A stretch of 64,000 bases of DNA from Capillidium heterosporum (lineage: Eukaryota > Entomophthoromycota > Entomophthoromycetes > Entomophthorales > Capillidiaceae), in assembly GCA_016630905.1 (NCBI GenBank), contig WBMQ01000004.1, forward strand, positions 1-64,000, given 5' to 3'. How positions within the stretch are numbered: position 1 is the first letter of the stretch; every line of letters starts with the position of its first letter. The notes under the pieces are model-generated. The model worked only from the letters and a program-made list of their open reading frames with translations. It made no database searches and was not told where the DNA came from. A program made the translations under genes and the position numbers. This document shows positions 11,889 to 24,180 of the stretch, piece by piece.

Positions 11889-12375
11889 ACCTTTGAGAAG
11901 TTTGAGTTGTCGATTAGATAAACTAAATTAATTTAAAACAAGCTGGTAGTTGGAAATGTATGAACTGAATTGTTGATGTCCAAGTTTTCAAGTTTATTTT
12001 TACTATTCGATCGCGTTTAGGCTGCTACTTTGAATGGGTGATGGATTTGCTTGCAACACTTTTGTATACTTTTAACTTTCTGTTGGGTAACCGTTGTTGC
12101 TTAGTTTGAGTGAGGTTGCTTTTGACCCTATTGATTTCGAGCTACAACCTTTCAAAATGGAATATTTAAAGTGTTCAATGAAGTTAGAATACTTTGGATT
12201 AGATTTCAAATAATTGGATTATGGATTGATTTTGCAAAAGTGCTAAATCCAATTTATCCATTTGAAAACCCAACAAAGAAGCTACAAACCAATCTAGAAG
12301 CAATACGAAAACCTAAGCTCGAATACATCTTAAAGTAGACCTTAATAATTCGAAAACCTAATCCTAAATAATCGA
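11889..12375. promoter_or_regulatory. Divergent promoter region FHIP / NAP
   Basis: A 487-base spacer between the divergent FHIP and NAP-type starts, so it must contain both promoters. No individual site stands out. Confidence 0.45.
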
Positions 12376-13657
12376 ATGGCGAAGAAAAAGCAACCAGTGT
12401 CAAATGGTAAGTAGCCTTCATTAGCTTTTTAAAGTATCTAAATCTTAAAAGAGAGTGACGATTACGTATCAACTTCGGAAGAGATTACTGAAGAGGAGAC
12501 TAGTTTCTACGACACGCTACCAATTTCGGTAGCTAGAAGGGTATTTGCTTTAAAGCATCTTCAAGTACATTTTTAAATAATAACAGGATATTTATTTACC
12601 TTTTCTATTTAGGAAGAGGCTTTTGAATTGGAACGGATGTACAATAGAGAACTCGATCTGCTAGAACAAAAATATCATAGGCTCTATCGGAGATTTGAAG
12701 AATCGAGATTTAGGGTAGTCAACGGTTTGGAAGAGCCTACTTCAAAACAGGTAAAGGATGGTAAACGTATAATTGAAACCCAGGAGGTACTGCTTTTAGT
12801 TTATTATCTGCTAAAGACATGTAGAATATTGAAGTTGGCAAAAATTTAATTTTGAAACCGGTATACCAAGGTAAATCTACTATGCACATCAGTATCTAAT
12901 GTTTGCAGGCATCCCCAACTTCTGGCTAGATACCCTACTTAACGACACGATACTCTGCGACCTCATCCGCCTTGAAGACAATGACTGCCTTAGCTTCTTA
13001 ACCGATATAAAGATGCAATCCTTATCTATCTCACCGCAAACTTGCGATGTAATGGAATTTCACTTTAGAGAAAACCCCTTCTTCACCAACAAAGTATTGA
13101 CCAAGTCCTACTACTTTCAACTATCCAAGCCACTGGGAACCTTGGAAGCTATCGAATCGAAAGGCTGTACCATAGACTGGAAAGACACCAATAACTTGAC
13201 GTGCAAGTCGGTACGTAGAAAGGTCCGCATCAAATTTACCAAATCCTACCGTATTGAGACTTACTCCAAGCCATTGGAATCCTTCTTTAACTTCTTTGTA
13301 GATGAGAAGTTTGACCAAGATACCCAAGACGAAGATGTAAACTCCCAATTCAACACCAACTTTGACGCTTTCAAAGAATTGAAGACCAAAATCATCTTAC
13401 ATGCTGTCGACTACTACACCAAGTTCGCTTGGACCTACGAACAGAATTACGTAAGTTTATTTTAGCAATGTATGTTTATATTGAGCTCTATCTAGTATTC
13501 TGAAAATGAGGATGAAGATGGGGATGAAGGCGAGGAAGCTAGTCAAGAGTACTCTGACGATTCTACGGATGTCGAGGATTCAGAAGAAGTAATGATGGGT
13601 ATGCATAGTTTGTCTTTGGACGAAAGAAGTGATAGTTTACCATCCTACCAGCCATAG
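12376..13657 (+). CDS. nap1: Nucleosome assembly protein (NAP1/SET family histone chaperone)
   Basis: Chaperone for H2A-H2B, moving between cytosol and nucleus. Exons 12376-12406, 12452-12540, 12613-12786, 12825-12870, 12909-13450 and 13496-13657 give 347 residues. Order of features: a short basic N-terminus, the long dimerisation helix (EEAFELERMYNRELDLLEQK), the earmuff/beta domain with GIPNFWLDTLLND and FHFRENPFFTNKVLTKSYYF, then an acidic tail in the last exon (runs such as ENEDEDGDEGEE). Two introns are 38 bases long. The start ATG is followed by a Lys-rich peptide split by the first intron. The NAP1/SET split cannot be settled, but the helix and FxNPYFxN-like block favour NAP1. Confidence 0.93.
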
Positions 13658-14145
13658 CAATTTATAAACCTTTAGTCTGGAGAATGTTTTTTTCTATTGA
13701 AGACTAGAATAGTTGAATATATAAGAAGCTTTTACTTTTCGATCTTGAACATTTCAGATCAGTTATTTCTTACATTTTAGTTGTATAGTACTTTAGCGTG
13801 CATGTATACATTCATTAAATAATATTTCAAAGCTATATTCTCATTTGAGCCCATTTGTAAATAAATACATTATCGAAAATAACATATATACTTATATATG
13901 TAAAGTTGTTTGTATAGATTTGATGTGTATATTCTATTTCTCATTCATAGGCAAATGACCTTTAGATCTAACTTGACATTTTAGCAAATAAATACTCTTC
14001 CATAAGCTGGAGCACCGATAGCTATTGGCTAAAAATCCAAGACCATCATTTGCCCAATTCAAAGCCAGATTAGTTTGCGTAGCAAAGTAGTGTTCGTTAA
14101 AGAATCTGGTTCTAAGTGCCAGCTCAGGTTAAAAGAGTTCTTCAA
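13658..14145. other. Intergenic region
   Basis: AT-rich 3' flank of the NAP gene and 5' flank of the next gene. Nothing else seen. Confidence 0.5.
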
Positions 14146-16226
14146 ATGCCAAAGTTTCTAGGAAAGCCAACCAATGCCAAGGTTAAAGCTTCGACCGCAC
14201 AAGTTCGAGGTAGGTCCAATAGTACTCTTGAAGATGCACCTTTAGATTTCAACACCAGTTTGGAAATAAGCCACCTAACCTCCTCCAACAATGCAGCCCA
14301 ACTTCAAAGTAGCTCCGATGACATTCAACCAATGAGTTTTGAAGTTTCAACCTTGAGCCGAATAGAAAAGAACACCCACAAGCTAGAGCAGGAATTCAAA
14401 AAAAGTTACTGCAAAAAAAGTAAATTGCATTTTATCTTTCTATAACGTTGAAGTTAACCTTTTATTTTCAAGTGAAATCCAATGGCAAAACTGAAGAGCT
14501 AAGAATGTACAACAACTATTTTAAACTGTTAGAAAATTCTTACAGTGAACGTCTAAGTTCGGAGAGGATGGAAAGGAAACTACAGGCCATGAATTTCAAT
14601 CGTAGGCTAGATGATGTGCTGCTTAAACTAGTTCAAATGTTGGGAGATGCTACTTCACAAGAAAAGGTAATCTACTACTAAATCTTTAAATTTAATATCC
14701 CCATGCAGATCAGTTACCTGGGCTTGGTTCTTGACAGGACTAACAAGCTACTGTTGAAATTATCTACCGTTCAAGGGATGGTCGTGGACAAAGGTAAATT
14801 CTTTAGCGCACCTTTATCTAATCACTTTTACATTTTCTTATTGTAGGTCCAGCTTGTGAAGTCATTTTGACCCTAGAGCCCTTCATTTTCCATTATAATT
14901 TGAAAACAATCTCCGAAACCTCTCGAAAATATATTTTAGACTCCAGACAACCTCGTACAGAAGCAGATAAATCACTTTTGCACTCTAGACAGCCTCATAA
15001 AACGATAGACAAAGGCACTGTTATCTACATTGTAGATTTTTTGTTCACTTTTATGGAGTTTGTCCCATTAACCGAAGAAGTGTAAGCTTTCATTTAACTC
15101 GTAAAGTATCTAACCTAGCATTTTAAAGGTATAAGCCAATCTTAAAAGATTTTGGTTTACTTTTCCTTTTTGATAGGGATCTACCCCCCAGGACGGTAGA
15201 GAAAGTAGTTAGTCTGGCTATCAAATTGATTACCAACGGGGTTATATCGGACAAGATGGTTTTTAGTCACTTTAATAATGAGGTTAGTGACCAAGTACCT
15301 GGACTATTCACAAGGATAATACATTACTTTGATGGGTTTAAACTCGATACAAAAGTTGATGAAGTAAATTTTATAGATTTGTACAGTCAATTTATTTTTT
15401 AGCATGTGCTTTTAATAGAATCGGTATTGAAGATGTCCCTTGAGATAGTTAGGACATTTACTGACCACGTTAAGCTCCTCACTGAGCCCTACCAACTATC
15501 TGACTCGGTAAACTCCTTCCTTCCAATTAAACTAACCTTACCTTAAAAGACGAAAAGGTCTAAACACGTAGTCATGCATTCGTTGGTAGTCATTATGAAC
15601 GTCCTCAACAATTTGAAGCTCAATCTACTCATCGATTCCAACTATAATTGCAACTCAGCTAATGATGATCTATCCAAGTAAACTGATTACCTTGCTATTT
15701 ATTAATTTTATTAGCGAGGATATTAAAGAAGTTGATAACTTGAAGGAAAGGCAAAAAGGTGAATTAAATGAGATCGACCACATTCTGCACCAATTTATAC
15801 AGTTCTTCGATACCGTCTTTGAGAAGAACCCTGAAGTTCTGTCGGTTATAGTTAAGCAGCAATTCAACAGTAAGTACAACATCAGCTTCACCGAAAATTC
15901 CAAACACTCCATGCAAGCCTTTGTGCCCGAATTACCCCCCCTACTACACCAGATTTCAAGGCAATCCAAATTCGAAGCAGAAACAGAACTTTACTCTGCC
16001 GACCTATCGGATTACTTGAATCCCTATTCTGATATTGAAGAAGCTGGTAAACTGATCTAGTGCCTTTTATCTACTGAAACTAACCCATTATTTTTTTGGA
16101 AATTTTATAGCTCCTGCCAGCAGTCTAAGTTTGATGAAGATAGCCTATGATATGGTGTACGAAAAGTACAGGAGTTTACAAGATTCCAAGATAAAGATGC
16201 AGAACGGCACTAGTAAATTTTACTAA
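14146..16226 (+). CDS. Unrecognised alpha-helical protein, 551 residues
   Basis: Nine exons join in one frame: 14146-14419, 14473-14666, 14709-14793, 14847-15081, 15177-15363, 15403-15507, 15550-15677, 15715-16046 and 16111-16226. Introns all have GT...AG ends and the last exon closes with TAA. The N-terminus (about 100 residues) is basic and Ser/Asn-rich. The rest is almost wholly predicted helix with regular Leu/Ile spacing, like an ARM/HEAT-type or helical-bundle protein, with a charged segment near DNLKERQKGELNEID. There is no signal peptide or membrane segment. I do not recognise a family. The intact frame over nine exons argues it is a real gene. The start is the first ATG of the frame; an upstream GTG was not used. 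Confidence 0.75.
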
Positions 16227-17457
16227 GCTGGCTTAGATGTTTTGTAGCCCACAGTTTTTGATATGCTTTTAATTCATCTTTTTTGAAAGGTTATCTCATT
16301 TAATGGTAAAACACATTCTTATTGTCTATATCCCACGATACCTTGATTTAAATAGTACACTTGTATCTATAAGCTTTCATTTTCCCTGTACTTATTATTT
16401 ACTTCAATTCGATATTGGTAAAATGCTATTCTAGAATATCTCTTGTTTTAATTAATCGATACAAAATATCTATACATTTATAGTGAATCCAGATTTTTAA
16501 TAAAACTATAGCTATTTTCAAAAGATAAACAGACTCTATAACTTTAAAACTATTTAGCACAGTTGTATTCATTTTCTTATTATTTCTATCTTTATTAAGT
16601 TAAAAAACCTAGTTATACTTTTACAAATCTTTTATTTTCTAAGCTTTTCGTTTATAACTTTGTATTTTATAGTATTAAAATGTACGAATGCCAAGCTAAT
16701 CATATATTGTATATCTAATAAATTCAAGTTAATAATTAAAAGACACGATGTCTATATTAAATAGAACGACTTTTCTTTGTATAGTTAAAAATTAAATCAG
16801 GTATAATGCTGCTATAATTTAAATCTTGGTTTATATCCCTTTTACTTTGTAGAAGATGAAGCTAATGGATGTTACTAATGTATAATATGTTAAAACAAAT
16901 AACAACATCTTAGTATTTCTAAAACTTTTACAAATTACTATATTTATAAAGCGGAGAATTGTATATGCAAAACAAAACCATAGTCCAAGCTTATAACACA
17001 AAATTACAAAGCCAGCTAAGCAACAGCTTAGTAAATTTATACAATAGCATGTTTAGAATGTATACATGAAGCTTTAACTAAATTTTAAAGTATACCTTGT
17101 GAAATGAATGACTGATATTCAAAAACTAAACTACAAGTAAAATTACCTAGAATTTATAAAGAGAGCGCTATATGTAGTCCCATTTAACACTTGCTACTAT
17201 AAAGCCTAAATGGAAGCTTCAAAATCGGTACTGCCTATTTGACTTTACTATGAGCAAACGCTGATGGACAAAAATATTTAATAGAAAGGCATAGGATATC
17301 GAAAACTATGTTTAAGCTACACTAAAGAAAATTTCTTTTAATGGAACGATAAATACATTAGTAGCTTACTTAAAAAGTTTTGTCATAAACTTAACTTTTA
17401 GCGCAGATAGTTTGAGTTTTAGTTGGTGCATGTTGAAAATTGTTGAATGGTAGGTAT
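16227..17457. other. Convergent 3' region, 1.2 kb, AT-rich
   Basis: Lies between two convergent genes. Strongly AT-rich with no exon-like frames, tandem repeat or RNA gene visible. Confidence 0.55.
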
Positions 17458-17796
17458 TTATACCTCGTTGGCATTAGCTTCGGGTAATGAACAGTTGGTA
17501 TGTGACTCCAAGGTACTCTTGATCTCTTTAATAGTCGCCTTCAAAACTTCAATTTCACCTTCCAAGTCAGTGTTAACTTGGATCATGCAGTGCAGTTCCA
17601 GTTGCTTGTAGTTGAGCCAATCCTTCTTACGTTGCCTGTACTTGGCAGCTGCAATACGGTTGCGCTCCAACGCAGACAGCTTCTTTTCGCCTCCGTTAAA
17701 CTCTTGCAGCTGGGTGTTGTCATCTGTCTGCTCAATTTGATCGTTAGCTTCTTCGGGGCTTATGCTAGACACGTTTATACCGGGTTCTACCTTCAT
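17458..17796 (-). CDS. Small bZIP transcription factor (ATF/CREB-like)
   Basis: Intronless 112-residue protein. The basic region ERNRIAAAKYRQRKK (about residues 44-58) matches the ATF/CREB N-x-x-A-A-x-x-x-R signature, and a leucine-zipper helix follows with heptad hydrophobics (about residues 60-95). The acidic N-terminal 40 residues (EEANDQIEQTDDN) could be an activation segment. It is far shorter than Atf1/Atf2-type stress regulators and lacks their N-terminal domains, so it may be a partner or inhibitor bZIP. It is divergent from gup1 across a 467-base promoter region. Confidence 0.9.
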   Translation of the reverse strand: MKVEPGINVSSISPEEANDQIEQTDDNTQLQEFNGGEKKLSALERNRIAAAKYRQRKKDWLNYKQLELHCMIQVNTDLEGEIEVLKATIKEIKSTLESHTNCSLPEANANEV

Positions 17797-18263
17797 ACTT
17801 GAAATAGTTCACTATTGGTAGTCAATACTATGAGGTCAGTGCAGTTTTGGTTGGGTTTAAGTTAACTATGAGGTAAACGTTGGGATAGTGGACAAGATTT
17901 TAGAGATTTGGGTTCAAAAAACGGGCTTTAATGCTAGGGAGCTGCAATATTCCATTTTTGACGCTTTGGTTGGCTGGAGGTGGTAGGCTATTTACTACAA
18001 GGCAGGCTATTGGCTTGGTCGCAAGGCTTAGTCGCCCAAAAGTATCGAGCTTTCATTGGCAGGTTTTGTAAAGGTAGGGGAGGGATGGATTTACGATCTT
18101 TCAGATAGTGAAATTTGTCTAAGTACTCAAAAGCAGCTGAAGCCACCCGGAGCGCTGCAACTATCCACTTCCAACATATACTAAAGGGGTAATATTTAAC
18201 TTTAATTTTTACATAGCCACAAGCACCTTATTTTCGCGTTGAAGTAAAAGATTAATTTATGTA
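17797..18263. promoter_or_regulatory. Divergent promoter region bZIP / GUP1
   Basis: 467 bases between two divergent start codons, locally more GC-rich than other spacers. Contains promoters for both genes; no specific site assigned. Confidence 0.45.
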
Positions 18264-20378
18264 ATGGCAGATCAGGTACCATTAGTTCAAGAAATAGATA
18301 AGGAAGCGTATTTGATAGAGATGGGAGTAGATCCAACTAGTGAAAAATACACCAGAGTGGAACCGAATAAAATCGACAAGGTTCAAGTCGTCAGCAAACC
18401 ACTATGGCGCACAACTGAATTTTACTTTTACTACATAGTGTTTCTTATAACGATTCCCTATATGTTCTATTCGGTCTATCAACTTGGTCTAGGTATTTTC
18501 TTTTTTATTTCAGTTAATTTATAATGCTTTTAGAAAGCCATGTGAACTTTGAAAACTATACGAGGCATTTCAAACTCAAGAAGGGTTGGTTTTTCGATAG
18601 GTTAATTGTAAGTTTTCTCTGATACTATTTGATTTGACTTAGCATTTGACAATTCAGGATACTACTGATTCTCAATATAATGGCTTTCGAAACAACGCAC
18701 CTCTCCTTTCTCTGCTAATGGTATTTCATGTGGCAATAAGCTTTGGTTTCCGAAAGTTGAGTAGCGATTGGTATAAACGGCTTTCAGGGTTAAGATCATG
18801 GTTTAACTCGCCCTACCATCTGTTTGCATTAATCTTTGGATTGATTTTTATAACAGCGTTGCATGGTTACAACTCAATTAAGGTGCTGTTTCTCTTTACT
18901 CTGAATTTCTGTCTGGTGAAGCTATCAAGGAATACTCGAATTAATCCTATTATCACCTGGTCCTTCAACATTGGTGCTCTTCTTTTGGCAAGGGAGTTCT
19001 ATAAAGTAAAGTTTGCTTCGATTTCCCCTGATCTGGTTTTCATGGTAAGATATGACTAGATGGCTTTATACTTAATACCCACATTAGGACGAGCATTACG
19101 GCTTAGTAAGGAGATGGGATGTGCACTATAATATATCTGTTTTGCGACTTCTTTCATTTAACCTGGATTATTATTGGGGAAGGTCCAACTCCGAGCTTAA
19201 TGCAGCAATCAGCGGTACGGAAAGTAGCATATCGGTATATTTATATGTTTTAGTAGATACTAACTTGATATTAGAAAGCCACCACTAAGGAAAGAGTTAC
19301 CTATAAGTGGCCTGCATCGGCATTTACATTTGTCAACTATTTAGTTTACTTGTTGTACCCTCCCCTATATTTAGCAGGTCCGATTATAACTTTTAATGAC
19401 TTCCATCATCAGGTAGGATGTTTCTCATTTTCACCTTGCTTAAGATTTACATTAGATGACCTACCGTAATGCCAATATAACAATAAAGTACATAGTGCTG
19501 TATGCTATCCGACTCGCCGGCGCGTTACTATTGATGGAAGTGATGCTGCATACGATATATGTCCAAGCCATCGCCAAGTATGGAGACTTTACCAGCTACA
19601 CACCTTTCCAATTGATTTTAATCGGATACTTCAACTTGAAATTTGTTTGGTTAAAGGTAACCAATTGAAAGCCATATACCAACTTTACTAACGTATGGCT
19701 GTACCTACACTAGCTTCTCATAATATGGAGGTTCTTTAGATTGTGGGCGTTGGCGGATGGTGTAGAAACTATAGAAAACATGGGGAGATGTATGAGCAAC
19801 AATTACTCCATTCAAGGATTCTGGAAAGGCTGGCACTGCAGCTACAATAGGTTCCTAGTCCGTTATCTGTACATACCCCTCGGCGGTACTAAATATGCCT
19901 ACCTTAACGTCTGGGTAATCTTCACCTTTGTAGCGTTGTGGCATGACACCGAGCTCTACCTGCTTACCTGGGGTTGGTTGGTTGCCCTATTCTTTATCCC
20001 AGAAATGCTTGCGGGCCGTGCTTCCCAGAGATTCCAGGTAGCAGTATAGTTCAACTTTAAATCTAAATTTATTATTTTTTAGGGTAAGCCTTACTATCGA
20101 CACCTTAGAGCAATTGGTGGGACCCTCAACATAGTCATGCTCATGGTTGCAAATTTGGTAGGGTTTGTACTACATACCGATGGATTCCAGCTCCTTCTGT
20201 CCGGTCTATTGAAACCTGAAGGTTTTAAATTCTTTGTTGTAGCGTACTCATATTTTTAGGATTGATCAACTTAGTTTTGGCGCTGATGGCCCTGTTTGTT
20301 GCTGTACAGATTATGATTGAGATCCGTGCTCAAGAGCAACGCAATGCATTAGCTGCTAAATCGCCCAAGAGTAATTGA
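18264..20378 (+). CDS. gup1: GUP1-type MBOAT acyltransferase
   Basis: Multi-pass ER O-acyltransferase that in yeast adds C26 acyl chains during GPI-anchor remodelling; first described as a glycerol-uptake gene. Exons 18264-18492, 18534-18607, 18658-19044, 19088-19234, 19275-19412, 19456-19656, 19714-20037, 20083-20221 and 20260-20378 give 585 residues. Landmarks: N-terminal tail and first membrane span, [16 protein letters not shown], the MBOAT core [23 protein letters not shown], and the His of VALWHD in the active-site region. The C-terminus [13 protein letters not shown] is shared with yeast Gup1. The last intron (38 bases, GTTTTA donor) is unusual but gives the length expected at the C-terminal span. 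About ten hydrophobic segments are visible. Confidence 0.93.
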
Positions 20379-21941
20379 TGCGTGCTCTTTAACCGATTTT
20401 GGTTTTAAATATATCGACTAATAGACTAATTGAGATTAAACTATTCAGTATATAATGCTTTAATAAAGAGAGGTTTTGTGTTTTTATCTTCTAGATATAG
20501 TACATTTTGTTTACTGAAGAGCTTTAGGAAAGCATTGTTTTCTACAGAGTAGCAATTAACTTTGTGAGCAAGGCTGACGTGTGGTTACTATGAGACTGAA
20601 GGAAATAGTATCTTTAATGACGATAAGAAGCTGCATAGTTCAGTAGTATATCTGCTAATAGCTATACATAGAAATATGATATCAATTCCTTTATACCGTA
20701 TATTGGCTCTATAGTATACTGATGCCTGCTTCAAAGAGTACTAACCTATACTATGCTGTTTAGGATTTCTAGGCAGCTATTTAAATCCTACTAGATTCAT
20801 AACTATACTACAGGTACTATAAAGCTACTGATATCATAGCTATCTATTGGCATATTCAAATATGTATGGTATCTAAGTGAAACACACACTTATTTGATGC
20901 TACACTATGTATGAAACGATGGCTATATCCAACGTATTTTGAAGTATTCCACTTTATATTAACCATAAACAGATACATCGATCACCATCAGGTAAAAAAG
21001 GAATCATCTGTTGATCGTGGTAGAAAAGGAAGAATAGAGGATTAATATTCTGCCTAAAATAAGCTTGGGAGCAAGGGTGTTCAGATGATCTCGGATTGGC
21101 ATAATACATGCTATGCTCCCTTTCGCTTTCAAAATGGAATATTTTCATGACTCGGATAACTAATAATATAAACAAACGATCAAGTTTAGCCTTCTGAAAC
21201 AGCCACTCTATTGGAATTCCATACAAAAATGGCTAGATAGCGATGCCACTTCTAGAATAGTTTGTACCCTCTGGCGCAAAAGCAAGGGATAGATGCTATT
21301 TACACAAAACTAACAACAAAGCTGTCCAAAATTCAAACAATGGTGTATGGATGCCTCCCAATGAGCATTGGTGCATTTGGCTTCGTCACATCGCCTTCCC
21401 TCCTATTATTAGTTTAACCTGAAACTAATTGATTCCGTGAGTTTCAGTGCAAAATCTAATATCCATCAGCTGCGATGTGCACCTTCAATTTCCATTGAAG
21501 GTTTACCGAATTTGGGTGTGTAGCCGCCTTCCATTGGCTCAAAACATGGGAAATTGCAGATTCCAGGTGCATTTGACGACTGGTTACGTAGTGTGGAGCA
21601 AAGGTTCTTGGATAAGGCTACTTTAATATTGGAATCCAGTCAATTATCTCAAAGCATTCTTTAGTTCATTTGCAACGTCGATTGTCTAACAACTTAAGCC
21701 TAGAGAAGCTATTTGGCGATTCGCATCTTTGAAGTTGGGTTTCATTAGGGATCAAGTTGAGACATTGGCAGTCAAGTATAAAAATACTCTAAACTCCAGT
21801 CTCACTCCTTCTACTGTTTAAGTGGTTAACCCAAGTCAACAGAATAAAAGTTTCAACCTTGGCTTACAAATTGTAAAACACATCGTATACTGAGTAAATT
21901 AAAGCGTTTTCCCTGTTTCATCCAGTTTCCAGTTAGTTTCA
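20379..21941. promoter_or_regulatory. Long upstream region of the MedA-type gene (1.56 kb)
   Basis: No gene-like frames. The distal part is AT-rich; the proximal 500 bases are less so. A TATA-like TATAAAAAT lies at 21777-21785, 157 bases before the start codon. A long, gene-free 5' region suits a developmentally regulated gene; no binding sites can be named. Confidence 0.45.
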
Positions 21942-23514
21942 ATGCCGACACCAGTTCCAATGATCAACTCGACCGAAGACAGCGTATCCCACTATACCCA
22001 GCAAGCTAAGTTGAGCTTCCAAGAGCAGCGCAACGTCCAACTACCTCCCCAGCCTACAAACTACACGCATCAACCAAGCCCTGATGACATCCCAAGAGCT
22101 GGGATGATGATTAGAAAGGATTCCCAAGTAAGTGTCGACGGTTCATTGATAAAGCCTGAATCAAATGAGAATGAATTAAAACAAGCCAGCAACTACCAAC
22201 CTTACCAAACAACAAGCTCCGTCACCATGTTGGAAACTATGCCAGAGATGATGAGTAAGGCAAATCTCGTATTTGAAGGAGAGCCCATGGATATGACCCT
22301 GGACTGGTAACCACATATTTTCAACAGCTTCTTAATATCTTGTAGGTCCGAAGAAGAGCTAAACTGTAGACGTAGACTTGTACAGTTCTGGCGTCGCCAT
22401 GATAACTGCGACATTTACTGTACTTTCCGTCCTATGGTTCCAGGTACTAGGCCAGGGAACAACATAATCGTAGTCGTGTATCTACTGGGACGAAAAGAAG
22501 GATTGGTTTATCACAAGTGTCGATTGCATACACCTTCTTGAATCGCTTATTTCAGTAAGGTTCACGGTAGAAGAAAAAAATCGTATCCGCCGGAACTTGG
22601 AAGGCTTCAGACCCCTAACTGTATCCAAATGCAAACGAGAGACAGCCGAATTCTTCAAACTGATCATGGCCTTCCCCAATCCCAAACCACGTAACATTGA
22701 GAAGGATGTTAAAGTTTTCCATTGGCGTGTACTGTCCTTTGCCCTCCGAAAAATTGTTAGCAAATATGTAAGTTTTGATGTAGAAGCATACCTCTAACGT
22801 TTGTAGGCTACTGGGTTTGCCCCTGGTGCTAACCAGCCCCAAGCATTCAACGGGCAAAATGCTATGCAGCACCAGCAACCAATGTCAAATCAACTTCCCG
22901 CCATAAACCCCTCTCAAAATATTGATATTTATTCCCCATATGCCCAAAACTCTGAATATGCTAGTAAGTTGATATCAGTAAGAAAGTACTAAAAAATCCC
23001 AGTTAGAGCAAACTACCAACGTCGTTATTCACAACCAACAAATATGGTCATGGGAATGTACAACCAACCCATGCTAAAGTCCGAGTTCAACAGTTCTATG
23101 CAGTCGCATCAGTTCTTCCCTAGAGTCAGCCAAGGCGCACCCAACTTTGCCCCTGGTCACAATTTTGCCCTAAACCAACTGGGGATGCCCACTATCTCTG
23201 AAAAGCCCAGCTTCAACGACTTTAACCATCCCCAAAACTTCAACCAAGCCCAGCAGGAGAGTGCACAGCGACGACACTCGTTGGCTGACACCTACTCCTT
23301 TCAGCGTAGCCAATTTCGCCAGCCCATCAATTTGCAACCTTTAGGTAAGTTGGACGAGGAGATGGGGCATATGAACAATTTCACTTCAAATAACTACGAG
23401 AAACCGAATTACGCCCCGTCCGGTTTAGCTATCATCGACGAAAGTCAACTCAACTCCAAGACTATCAACCCAGGTGACCAAGGCCCTAGGTCGAACCAGG
23501 CTAACAATCCTTAA
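21942..23514 (+). CDS. medA: MedA/Acr1/Ren1-type developmental regulator (DUF7082)
   Basis: Nuclear regulator of conidiation and morphogenesis in filamentous fungi. Proposed exons 21942-22306, 22346-22436, 22474-22767, 22807-22963 and 23003-23514 give 472 residues. The conserved domain spans about residues 118-250: NCRRRLVQFWRR, CTFRPM, CIYWDEKKDWFITSVD and RFTVEEKNRIRRNLEGF, with FPNPKPRNIEKDVKVF near its end. Flanks are low-complexity Gln/Asn/Pro/Met, as in MedA. Inside the domain the frame must move by +1 between 22437 and 22540. I model a 37-base GT...AG intron at 22437-22473, though it removes a poorly conserved loop. A frame change near 22474 is the alternative. The start is the first ATG after the TATA-like box. 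Confidence 0.85.
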
Positions 23515-24180
23515 AGTAAACTGCAGTTTGAGATTTAATTTATTTTACCACATTACCCCATATATACCTCCCTAGTGTATGCCACCCAAAGCTTATGTAC
23601 TTGTAAGAAAATAAAATTTGAAGATTTCCAACTTTTCTATTTAAAGGTTTGTTGCTGGTTATAAAACTGTTGCAATGTATATTGAAAAGTATTTAGGTTT
23701 AGTTTCAATTATTTTGCTGAGTTGAATTTAATTTTGAATTTCCAAGTTTTAAATGAAGTTGAAACCAGGATTTTTAACAATCAAATAGACAATTATGCCA
23801 ACTACAAACTTTGAATAATGAAATTTAGTAACCAAGATTTTACAGATACCACTTTTATACCAATGGAATATACTAATAAATCATGTATACTGTATTTAGA
23901 AACAATAGCTTTTATATAAGCTTTTAAAACATATATCAAACTAGGAATCATTAAAAGGTATACTACATTGATCTTGTAAAACTCAATTAAAAACTATAGT
24001 ATAAATTTCAAATAAAGTCGACAACAATTTCTATATTAATAACCTTTAGCCATTTTAGAAGAAAATCAAGGTATTCTCGATCTAAATAGACCAAAGTATA
24101 AGGTTTAAGGTGGATGTACTAGCTACAAATCAATACACGTTACAAAATATGGTTCAACGTAAAAGTCGATGTTACTTCCA
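23515..24180. other. Convergent 3' region
   Basis: AT-rich spacer between the convergent MedA-type and bystin genes. Nothing further seen. Confidence 0.5.

Noticed and set aside
20222-20259. Possible +1 frameshift at the GUP1 C-terminus
   Set aside because: A 38-base intron with a GTTTTA donor gives the same length as yeast Gup1 over the last membrane span, so splicing explains it better.
20954-21226. 90-codon minus-strand frame upstream of the MedA gene
   Set aside because: Lacks an ATG at its start and shows no recognisable domain.
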